Below, in pieces: positions 1 to 4,721 of a DNA stretch of 5,387 nucleotides. Location: positions 1-5,387 of the forward strand of contig JAGVII010000018.1 in the NCBI GenBank assembly GCA_020056155.1, written 5' to 3'. Each line of letters begins with the position of its first letter. The first letter of the stretch is position 1. The translations under genes were made by a program, and so were the position numbers. This stretch comes from Afipia sp. GTDB taxonomy: Bacteria > Pseudomonadota > Alphaproteobacteria > Rhizobiales > Xanthobacteraceae. The notes beneath the pieces are model-generated. The model was not told where the DNA came from, searched no databases, and saw nothing but the letters and a program-made list of their open reading frames with translations.

Positions 1-36
1 CCGATTACCGGCTTTTTTCGCTGCGGCTCGTGCTGA

Positions 37-42
37 TATAAC
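37..42 (+). promoter_or_regulatory. Possible -10 box of trhO (TATAAC)
   Basis: TATAAC matches the sigma-70 -10 consensus at 5 of 6 bases and ends 7 nt before the trhO ATG. No good -35 hexamer lies 16-18 bp upstream; the region at 13-19 is a T-run. If the box is used, transcription would start at or within a base or two of the ATG, giving a leaderless message. That agrees with the lack of any SD-like sequence before this start. The call rests on one short motif near the window edge and is tentative. Confidence 0.3.
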
Positions 43-49
43 CCGCGCC

Positions 50-865
50 ATGTCGTACAAAGTTGCCGCCTTTTATCAGTTCCTCGCGCTCCCGGACTTT
101 GAGACCCTGCGGGAGCCGCTGCGCAATATGTGCGTGGCGCTCGACGTCAGGGGCATCATCCTGCTCGCCGCAGAGGGTATTAACGGGACCGTGGCCGGCC
201 GCGAGGTCGCTATCGACGCCCTGATGAACCAGTTGCAGCACGGCGCCTTGTTCAATGGCCGCCTGAACAACCTGGAGCTGAAGTTCTCCAATGCCTCTGA
301 CATGCCGTTCAACCGGATGAAGGTCCGGCTGAAGAAAGAGATCGTCCGGCTGGGCGATCCGGAGACCGATCCGAACGCCAAGGTCGGCATCTATGTCGAT
401 GCGGCGGACTGGAATGCGCTCATCAGGCAGGATGACGTGTTGCTGCTCGACACCCGCAACGGCTTCGAGGTCGAGATGGGCACGTTCGAAGGCGCGGTCG
501 ATCCGAAAATCACACGCTTCGGTGAATTTCCGGATTTCGCAGGCCGGATGCTCGACCGAAACAGGCACAGGAAAATCGCGATGTTCTGCACCGGCGGGAT
601 CCGTTGCGAAAAGGCCAGTTCCTATCTGCTGTCGCAGGGTTTTGAGGAGGTCTACCACCTCAAGGGCGGCATCCTGAAATATCTGGAAGATATCCCGGAG
701 ACGCAAAGCCTGTGGCGCGGCGAATGTTTCGTGTTCGACCAGCGCGTCGCGCTCGGTCACGGGCTGAGCGAGCGTCAGGCATTGCGCGGGGACGGCGCGG
801 ATCATACCGACGCAACCGAGATCGAAATGAGCGAGCAGGCCCAAACCGAGGAAGCCGATGACTGA
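50..865 (+). CDS. trhO: tRNA uridine(34) hydroxylase TrhO (rhodanese-like, UPF0176/YceA family)
   Basis: The 271-residue product matches the TrhO/YceA family, which hydroxylates uridine 34 in the anticodon of a subset of tRNAs to 5-hydroxyuridine using molecular oxygen; it acts in the cytoplasm. The N-terminal half has the family opening (VAAFYQF near residues 5-11) and the acylphosphatase-like region with the AEGINGT motif at about 41-47. The rhodanese domain spans about 115-220. Its active loop CTGGIR at 180-185 gives the essential Cys180, followed by CEKAS (second Cys186), then [11 protein letters not shown] at 203-213. WRGECFVFD follows at 222-230. The length is slightly below that of longer members such as E. 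coli YceA, and the end is an acidic, low-complexity tail. The ATG at 50 fits the family N-terminus but has no SD. The last 8 bases overlap slyX. Family identity is very secure; the activity is taken from studied homologues. Confidence 0.95.
   Translation: MSYKVAAFYQFLALPDFETLREPLRNMCVALDVRGIILLAAEGINGTVAGREVAIDALMNQLQHGALFNGRLNNLELKFSNASDMPFNRMKVRLKKEIVRLGDPETDPNAKVGIYVDAADWNALIRQDDVLLLDTRNGFEVEMGTFEGAVDPKITRFGEFPDFAGRMLDRNRHRKIAMFCTGGIRCEKASSYLLSQGFEEVYHLKGGILKYLEDIPETQSLWRGECFVFDQRVALGHGLSERQALRGDGADHTDATEIEMSEQAQTEEADD
848..853 (+). promoter_or_regulatory. Ribosome binding site of slyX
   Basis: GAGGAA lies 4 nt before the slyX ATG at 858, inside the last codons of trhO. It is the reason for placing the slyX start here. 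It also implies translational coupling between the two genes. Confidence 0.6.
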
Positions 866-1079
866 GACCCCCTCGCCCGCCACGCGGATCGATGCGCTGG
901 AAATCCGGATCGCGTATCTGGACGAGAGCATCGAGGCCCTGAACAACACCATCACCGCGCAGTGGAAGCAGATTGATGCCCTGAGCCGCGAGATGCTGAG
1001 CCTGCGCGAGCGGCTCGATGATGCCGAGATGAAATCGGGCGCAGGCCCCGCGAACGAGCCGCCGCCTCCGCATTACTAG
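858..1079 (+). CDS. slyX: SlyX family protein
   Basis: This 73-residue protein has the SlyX pattern: a single long helix with heptad-spaced Leu/Ile residues (about 10-58; [19 protein letters not shown], then [15 protein letters not shown]) and the conserved proline-rich end PPPPHY. The helix should form a coiled coil. SlyX is widespread in proteobacteria, and its biochemical role is not established. The E. coli gene was named for its position near slyD, not for a known activity. The ATG at 858 overlaps the trhO stop at 863-865 in a different frame and has a GAGGAA SD 4 nt upstream, so trhO-slyX is almost certainly one transcript. The family call is strong and the function is open. Confidence 0.9.
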   Translation: MTETPSPATRIDALEIRIAYLDESIEALNNTITAQWKQIDALSREMLSLRERLDDAEMKSGAGPANEPPPPHY

Positions 1080-1178
1080 GCTGGACTCATTGGCGCGTAG
1101 CCAACGTCGGATCGATGCGTCGTTTAAAGTGCACATAGGCAACGCTTGCCAGTGATCGCCGATTCTCTGTCGCAGGAA

Positions 1179-1640
1179 TCAGCGCAGCGCCAAGGTGTTC
1201 TTTTCAATGGAGTCGGTCACCGCATCGCGAAAGGCGCGGACTTCGCGATTGAGGTCAATCAGGCGCTTCGGCGACATGCGGGCCGCGGCAAATAGCGTCT
1301 CACCGAGACAGCGTGACTTTTCGCGCATGGCCGTTCCCTTGGCCGTGAGACTGACAACGACCTGTCGTTCGTCTTCAGGATTCCGTTTCCGGACAACGAA
1401 GTCAGCCTGTTCAAGCCGTTTCACGAGGGGCGTGATCGTGCTCGATTCCAGCGCCAGCCGATCGGCGATGGTCCCGACGCTTTGCGGACCGCGTTCCCAC
1501 AGCGTGCTCAAAACAAGATACTGCGGGTAGGTAATTTCCAGGGCGTCGAGCAGTGGCTTGTAAGCACGGCCAATCGCGATGCTGGCGCCATACAGCGCAA
1601 AGCAGAGTTGATGATCCAGTGCGATGTCATCCACGGCCAT
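1179..1640 (-). CDS. MarR-family transcriptional regulator, OhrR type
   Basis: The product is 153 residues from the ATG at 1640. It has a winged helix-turn-helix: recognition region about 54-82 (SVGTIADRLALESSTITPLVKRLEQ) and wing 84-99 with the MarR pattern DERQVVVSLT. It carries the OhrR redox-sensing signature: Cys13 in DHQLCFALY, with Tyr27 and Tyr38 at +14 and +25. This is the same spacing as the reactive Cys and its two Tyr partners in B. subtilis OhrR (C15/Y29/Y40) and Xanthomonas OhrR (C22/Y36/Y47). A second Cys111 could be a resolving cysteine, but its surroundings do not clearly match. OhrR proteins repress genes for organic peroxide defence and release DNA when the Cys is oxidised. 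No ohr gene is in the window; the divergent partner is a membrane protein. Start choice is uncertain: the SD-like GAGAGGA abuts the ATG, whereas an in-frame GTG at 1634 has 6-nt spacing (151 residues). Confidence 0.92.
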   Translation of the reverse strand: MAVDDIALDHQLCFALYGASIAIGRAYKPLLDALEITYPQYLVLSTLWERGPQSVGTIADRLALESSTITPLVKRLEQADFVVRKRNPEDERQVVVSLTAKGTAMREKSRCLGETLFAAARMSPKRLIDLNREVRAFRDAVTDSIEKNTLALR

Positions 1641-1651
1641 TCCTCTCGGAT

Positions 1652-1685
1652 TATCACAATAACGTATATCACGATAATTAATCGT
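1652..1685. promoter_or_regulatory. Probable second operator, next to the regulator gene
   Basis: Two related 11-mers, TATCACAATAA at 1652 and TATCACGATAA at 1667, sit 15 bp apart, 12-43 nt upstream of the regulator ATG. The stretch ATATCACGATAATTA at 1666-1680 matches the left half of the perfect palindrome at 1715-1741 in 14 of 15 bases. ACGAT...ATCGT at 1671-1685 forms a weak inverted repeat. The site is well placed for autorepression of the MarR-type gene. It is inferred from similarity to the stronger site. Confidence 0.5.
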
Positions 1686-1714
1686 AGACGCCGCGCCGGA
1701 CAAGCCTCATAAAG

Positions 1715-1741
1715 ATATCGCGATAATTATTATCGCGATAT
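1715..1741. promoter_or_regulatory. Perfect 27-bp inverted repeat, probable MarR/OhrR-type operator
   Basis: Arm ATATCGCGATAAT (1715-1727), one central T, and the exact reverse complement ATTATCGCGATAT (1729-1741). Each arm also contains the self-complementary 10-mer TATCGCGATA (1716-1725 and 1731-1740), with the two copies 15 bp apart. The palindrome lies in an AT-rich patch between the divergent MarR-type regulator and the DUF308-like gene, ending 42 nt before that gene's ATG at 1784. MarR-family repressors typically bind such palindromes in their own divergent intergenic region. Classical OhrR operators have other sequences, so the binding partner is inferred from location. Confidence 0.75.
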
Positions 1742-1783
1742 TAATTGAGGCAAAATCTGGCCTCTCGCGTGATGGAGAGTGAA

Positions 1784-2362
1784 ATGACGACGACGACAGG
1801 CGATCACACAACTGCTCAGGCCGAATTAACCGGGAACCTGGCACGCTATTATCTGGTACGGGCCATCGTTGCTGCGATGTGGGTGGCAGCCGCGGTTGCC
1901 ATCGGTCGTTCAAATGCCACAGCCGCGGCGCTGCTGCTGGTCAGCTATCCGGCTTGGGATGCCTTGGCGAACTGGTTCGATGCTCAGGGCAGCGGCGGTC
2001 TCAGAAAGAACCCCACACAGGCGTTAAATGTCGCAGTCAGCCTCGTCGCTGTGATCGCGGTGGCCGTCGCTTTGCAGTGGAGCATGAATGCCGTGCTCGC
2101 GGTCTTTGGAATCTGGGCGATCGCGGCGGGACTGGCCCAACTGCTTACCGGCGTTCGCCGCTGGCGCAGGTTCGGTGCGCAGTGGGCGATGATCCTGAGC
2201 GGAGCCCAGTCGACGCTTGCCGGCGTGTTCTTTGTCACACAAGCGAACCTTGCCAGGATTCCGACGCTTATGGATGTGGCACCCTACGCGGCCTTCGGTG
2301 CGTTTTACTTCCTGGTCTCCGCTGCGTTGTTGATGTTCGCAAATCGCCGGAAAGCAGCGTGA
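1784..2362 (+). CDS. DUF308-like multi-pass inner membrane protein
   Basis: The product has 192 residues. After a short polar N-terminus (1-20) there are six likely membrane segments, at about 22-41, 45-64, 79-97, 101-122, 132-152 and 165-186. A basic cytoplasmic-type loop (RRWRRF, 125-130) sits between segments 4 and 5, and the C-terminus NRRKAA is basic. This size and paired-helix layout resemble DUF308/HdeD-like membrane proteins. HdeD of E. coli is linked to acid resistance; most members have no known function. No catalytic or transport motif is visible. The ATG at 1784 is chosen because GGAG lies 6 nt upstream; an in-frame ATG at 1772 has no SD. It is divergent from the OhrR-like regulator across a region with a strong palindrome, so induction by whatever that regulator senses is likely. 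The membrane nature is clear, and the family assignment is from memory of the pattern. Confidence 0.8.
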   Translation: MTTTTGDHTTAQAELTGNLARYYLVRAIVAAMWVAAAVAIGRSNATAAALLLVSYPAWDALANWFDAQGSGGLRKNPTQALNVAVSLVAVIAVAVALQWSMNAVLAVFGIWAIAAGLAQLLTGVRRWRRFGAQWAMILSGAQSTLAGVFFVTQANLARIPTLMDVAPYAAFGAFYFLVSAALLMFANRRKAA

Positions 2363-2463
2363 CCGCTGCCACCTTCCACGAACGGTGGCGTGGGACATGC
2401 GTTGGCCCCTCGCCGCAGGATAAGCCGGCCTAAGAGCCTTTATTTCAGGGCTTCAGCAAAAAA

Positions 2464-2492
2464 TTGGTAATTCCGGCGCGGGCATGTATCGT
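2464..2492 (+). promoter_or_regulatory. Candidate sigma-70 promoter of the transporter operon
   Basis: TTGGTA (2464-2469) and TATCGT (2487-2492) each match 4 of 6 consensus bases and are separated by exactly 17 bp. Transcription would start near 2499, leaving a leader of about 20 nt that includes the strong SD before the ATG at 2520. The matches are modest, so this is only the best candidate in the 157-bp gap between 2363 and 2519. Confidence 0.3.
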
Positions 2493-2506
2493 CCCCTCAA
2501 GGAAAT

Positions 2507-2514
2507 GGGGAGGA
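2507..2514 (+). promoter_or_regulatory. Strong ribosome binding site that sets the binding-protein start
   Basis: GGGGAGGA lies 5 nt before the ATG at 2520. It favours that start over an in-frame ATG at 2484, which has no SD and would put 12 polar residues in front of the signal peptide. A strong SD fits a binding protein needed in excess over its transporter. Confidence 0.75.
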
Positions 2515-2519
2515 CATCA

Positions 2520-3701
2520 ATGCGTAAAATTGCAATTTTCGCAGGCGTCGTGGCCGCACTGGCTGCCGCGCCGGCGGCAGCCGACGATCTCAAGATCGCG
2601 CTGATTTACGGCAAGACCGGACCGCTGGAAGCCTACGCCAAGCAGACCGAAACCGGGCTGCGCATGGGTCTCGAATACGCCACCAAGAACACGATGACGG
2701 TCGACGGCCGCAAGATCGTCCTCATCACCAAGGACGACCAGGGCAAGCCGGACCTCGCCAAGGCGGCGCTTGCCGAAGCCTATCAGGACGACAAGGTCGA
2801 TCTCGCCATCGGCACCACGCTTTCAGGTGCCGCGCCCGCGATGCTGCCGGTCGCCGAGGAAAACAAGAAGATCCTGATTGTCGAACCGGCTGTGGCCGAC
2901 TCCATCACCGGCGACAAGTGGAATCGCTACATCTTCCGCACCGCCCGCAACTCGTCTCAGGACGCGATCTCCAACGCGGTCGCCATCGGCAAACCGGGCG
3001 TGACCATCGCAACGCTGGGACAGGACTTCGCCTTCGGACGCGACGGCGTTGCCGCGTTCAAGGACGCGCTGGCAAAAACCGGTGCGACATTGGCCGCCGA
3101 AGAATATGTTCCGCCGGGAACAACCGACTTCACCGCGGCGGGCCAGCGCCTGTTCGACGCGCTGAAGGACAAGCCCGGCAAGAAGATCATCTGGGTGATC
3201 TGGGCCGGCGGCGGCGATCCGCTGACCAAGCTGCAGGACATGGACCCGAAGCGCTACGGCATCGAACTGTCCAGCGGCGGCAACATCCTGCCCGCGCTCG
3301 CCGCCTACAAGCGGCTGCCCGGCATGGAAGGCGCCACCTATTATTATTACGCCATCCCGAAAAACCCCATCAACGACTGGCTCGTCACCGAGCACAAGAA
3401 GCGCTTCAACGCACCGCCGGACTTCTTCACCGCCGGTGGTTTTGCGGCGGCGATGGCGGCGGTCACGGCCGTGCAGAAAGCCAAATCAACCGACACCGAG
3501 AAGCTCATCACGGCGATGGAAGGCATGGAATTCGATACGCCGAAGGGCAAGATGGTGTTCCGCAAGGAAGACCATCAGGCGCTGCAAAGCATGTATCACT
3601 TCCGCGTCAAGGTCGATCCGAACCTCGCCTGGGCCGACAACGAACTGGTGCGCGAACTCAAGATCGGGGACATGAACATCCCGATCAAGAACAAGCGGTA
3701 A
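2520..3701 (+). CDS. Periplasmic substrate-binding protein of a branched-chain amino acid-type ABC transporter (LivK-like)
   Basis: The product has 393 residues from the ATG at 2520. A Sec signal peptide is clear: MRK, a hydrophobic core (4-17), and APAAA before DD, with cleavage expected after about Ala21. The mature part has the type I periplasmic binding fold of the LivK/HAAT family (COG0683). It opens with LKIALIYGKTGPLEAYA (24-40), continues with the variable-lobe region DDKVDLAIGTTLSG (90-103), and includes GQDFAFGRDG (167-176), the usual hinge-region motif of this family. It delivers its ligand to the membrane permeases in the periplasm. Relatives bind Leu/Ile/Val but also amides, urea and aromatic acids, so the ligand cannot be read from this sequence. 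A tyrosine run, TYYYYAIP (273-280), follows the second lobe. The gene heads an operon with two ATPase genes. No lipobox cysteine is present, so a soluble protein is expected. Confidence 0.94.
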   Translation: MRKIAIFAGVVAALAAAPAAADDLKIALIYGKTGPLEAYAKQTETGLRMGLEYATKNTMTVDGRKIVLITKDDQGKPDLAKAALAEAYQDDKVDLAIGTTLSGAAPAMLPVAEENKKILIVEPAVADSITGDKWNRYIFRTARNSSQDAISNAVAIGKPGVTIATLGQDFAFGRDGVAAFKDALAKTGATLAAEEYVPPGTTDFTAAGQRLFDALKDKPGKKIIWVIWAGGGDPLTKLQDMDPKRYGIELSSGGNILPALAAYKRLPGMEGATYYYYAIPKNPINDWLVTEHKKRFNAPPDFFTAGGFAAAMAAVTAVQKAKSTDTEKLITAMEGMEFDTPKGKMVFRKEDHQALQSMYHFRVKVDPNLAWADNELVRELKIGDMNIPIKNKR

Positions 3702-3708
3702 CACCCTG

Positions 3709-3785
3709 CGTCATTGCGAGCGAAGCGAAGCAATCCAGAAATCAAAAGCTGGATTGCTTCGTCGCAAACGCTCCTCGCAATGACG
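3709..3785. repeat. Intergenic palindromic repeat, copy 1
   Basis: A 77-bp inverted repeat fills most of the gap between the binding-protein gene and livG. The left arm (3709-3738) and right arm (3749-3785) pair through CGTCATTGCGAG with CTCGCAATGACG outside, and CGAAGCAATCCAG with CTGGATTGCTTCG inside. The right arm carries a 7-nt excess that would bulge out, and the loop is about 10 nt. I recognise the CGTCATTGCGAG...CAATCCAG pattern as a dispersed intergenic repeat common in Bradyrhizobium and Rhodopseudomonas relatives. It starts 7 nt after the upstream stop. In RNA it would make a long stem that could protect the upstream message or slow transcription into livG, like REP elements in E. 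coli operons. There is no U-tract, so it is not a standard terminator. Confidence 0.85.
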
Positions 3786-3786
3786 A

Positions 3787-3796
3787 GCCAAGAGAT
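3787..3796 (+). promoter_or_regulatory. Weak ribosome binding site of livG within a shared 10-mer
   Basis: GCCAAGAGAT contains the SD-like AAGAGA, which ends 7 nt before the livG ATG at 3803. It begins one base after the repeat. The same 10-mer follows repeat copy 2 before livF. The match to the consensus is poor, which suggests modest translation or coupling. Confidence 0.45.
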
Positions 3797-3802
3797 CAGT
3801 AC

Positions 3803-4570
3803 ATGCCCCTCACCCTCGAGACCCGCGACCTGACCATCCGTTTCGGCGGCCATGTCGCCGTCAACAAGGTGAGTTGCACCTTCCGCCCCGGTGAACTGAC
3901 CGCCATCGTCGGCCCCAACGGCGCCGGCAAGACCACCTATTTCAACCTGATCTCCGGGCAGCTTCGTCCGACCGCCGGCGACGTCCTGCTTGCGGGCGAA
4001 AACATCACTGGCCTCACGACGCCGTTGCGCACCCGCAAGGGCCTCGGTCGCGCCTTTCAGCTCACCAATCTGTTCCCGAATCTCAGCGTCGAGGAGAATG
4101 TCCGTCTCGCCGTGCAGGCGGTCTCGGGCGTGCACTATGAGATGCTGCGCCCCTGGATGAAGCGCCGCGATCTGATCGAACGCGCCGATGCCATTCTCGA
4201 CTCGATCGCGCTCGGCAATCGCCGTGCGATTCCCGCCGCCGCCTTGTCGCATGGCGATCAGCGCAAGCTGGAAGTGGCGCTGATGATGGCGCTGGAACCG
4301 AAGGTCTTCATGTTCGACGAGCCGACCGCAGGCATGAGCGTCGACGAGGTGCCCGTGGTGCTCGATCTTATCGCGCGGCTGAAAAAGGAAACCAGCAAGA
4401 TCATCCTGCTGGTCGAACACAAGATGGATGTGGTGCGTTCGCTCGCGGACCGCATCATCGTGCTGCATAACGGGCAACTGGTCGCCGACGGCAAGCCCGC
4501 CGAAGTGATCGCCTCTCCGATCGTGCAGGAAGCCTATCTCGGCATCGCGCCGGGAAAGAGTGCGGCATGA
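3803..4570 (+). CDS. livG: LivG-type ABC transporter ATP-binding protein
   Basis: The product has 255 residues and is a complete ABC ATPase of the LivG class, working on the cytoplasmic face of the permease pair to power uptake. In order: Walker A GPNGAGKTT (37-45); Q-loop Gln86 in GRAFQLTNLFPNLSVEENV; signature LSHGDQRKLE (148-157); Walker B VFMFDEP (168-174) with catalytic Glu173; D-loop region TAGMS (175-179); switch His206 in LLVEHKMDVV. The extended segment between the Q-loop and the signature (about 105-145) and the EPTAGMS motif are typical of LivG rather than LivF. The ATG at 3803 fits the family start (MPLTLETRDLTIRFGG). The frame stays open upstream through the repeat, but that stretch is not protein-like. 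The substrate depends on the partner proteins and may not be a branched-chain amino acid. Confidence 0.94.
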   Translation: MPLTLETRDLTIRFGGHVAVNKVSCTFRPGELTAIVGPNGAGKTTYFNLISGQLRPTAGDVLLAGENITGLTTPLRTRKGLGRAFQLTNLFPNLSVEENVRLAVQAVSGVHYEMLRPWMKRRDLIERADAILDSIALGNRRAIPAAALSHGDQRKLEVALMMALEPKVFMFDEPTAGMSVDEVPVVLDLIARLKKETSKIILLVEHKMDVVRSLADRIIVLHNGQLVADGKPAEVIASPIVQEAYLGIAPGKSAA

Positions 4571-4584
4571 CACACATGTTTCAC

Positions 4585-4699
4585 CGTCATTGCGAGCGAA
4601 GCGAAGCAATCCAGAGCCCCCTCCCTTTCCCTTCCCCGCTCGCGGGGGAGGGTTGGGGTGGGGGCGATTGCTTCGTCGCAAATGCTCCTCGCAATGACG
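4585..4699. repeat. Intergenic palindromic repeat, copy 2, with a second repeat nested in its loop
   Basis: The left arm (4585-4615) is identical over 31 bases to that of copy 1. The right arm (4666-4699) differs from copy 1 at one position in 34 (T at 4684 for C). Instead of the short loop of copy 1 there is a 50-bp GC-rich palindrome at 4616-4665. The element starts 14 nt after the livG stop and ends 22 nt before the livF ATG. RNA from it would form one long composite hairpin between the two ATPase genes. Confidence 0.85.
4616..4665. repeat. GC-rich palindromic repeat inserted in the loop of copy 2
   Basis: This 50-bp segment is bounded by GCCCCC and GGGGGC and centred on CCCCGCTCGCGGGG. 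C-runs on the left face G-runs on the right, with T-rich interruptions, so it folds as an imperfect hairpin. It belongs to the class of CCCTCCCC-CGC-GGGGAGGG repeats seen between genes in many alphaproteobacteria (family recognised from memory). Reverse-strand translation gives the SPPPQPSPASGEG-type peptide that often appears as a spurious annotation. Confidence 0.75.
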
Positions 4700-4704
4700 T
4701 TACG

Positions 4705-4714
4705 GCCAAGAGAT
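4705..4714 (+). promoter_or_regulatory. Weak ribosome binding site of livF within the shared 10-mer
   Basis: GCCAAGAGAT, identical to the sequence before livG, places AAGAGA 8 nt upstream of the livF ATG at 4722. It starts 5 nt beyond the end of repeat copy 2. The match to the consensus SD is weak. Confidence 0.4.
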
Positions 4715-4721
4715 TCGCCGC

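Noticed and set aside
1..18. Possible terminator end (CCG-ATTAC-CGG followed by T6) at the left edge
   Set aside because: The possible stem is cut by the window edge and only about 3 bp are visible, so it cannot be judged.
5..955. A 316-codon open frame on the minus strand covering trhO
   Set aside because: It lies antisense to a clearly recognisable TrhO. The translation has no recognisable domain, and long antisense frames are common in GC-rich DNA.
1090..1104. Hairpin TTGGC-GCGTA-GCCAA in the 99-bp gap between slyX and the regulator as a terminator
   Set aside because: The stem is only 5 bp and no T-run follows on either strand. Nothing else notable is seen in 1080-1178.
1650..1658. Extended -10-like TGTGATAAT on the minus strand before the regulator
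   Set aside because: It would start transcription only a few bases before the ATG, has no -35 partner, and is part of the operator-like repeat, so a promoter cannot be told from a binding site.
2368..2389. Hairpin GCCACC / GGTGGC just after the DUF308-like gene as an intrinsic terminator
   Set aside because: The 6-bp stem has a 10-nt loop and no following T-tract, so a terminator call is not supported, although a role in ending the message cannot be excluded.
2918..3802. Upstream extension of the livG frame across the binding-protein gene and the repeat
   Set aside because: The frame is open only because it is an alternative frame of the binding-protein gene followed by a stop-free repeat. 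The repeat gives the peptide VIASEAKQSR, a familiar artefact, and LivG homologues begin at the ATG at 3803.
3596..4681. A 361-codon minus-strand open frame over livG and both repeats
   Set aside because: It is antisense to a complete ABC ATPase. Its ends are translated repeat sequence (PHPNPPPRAGKGK and LLRFARND types), which are typical false annotations.
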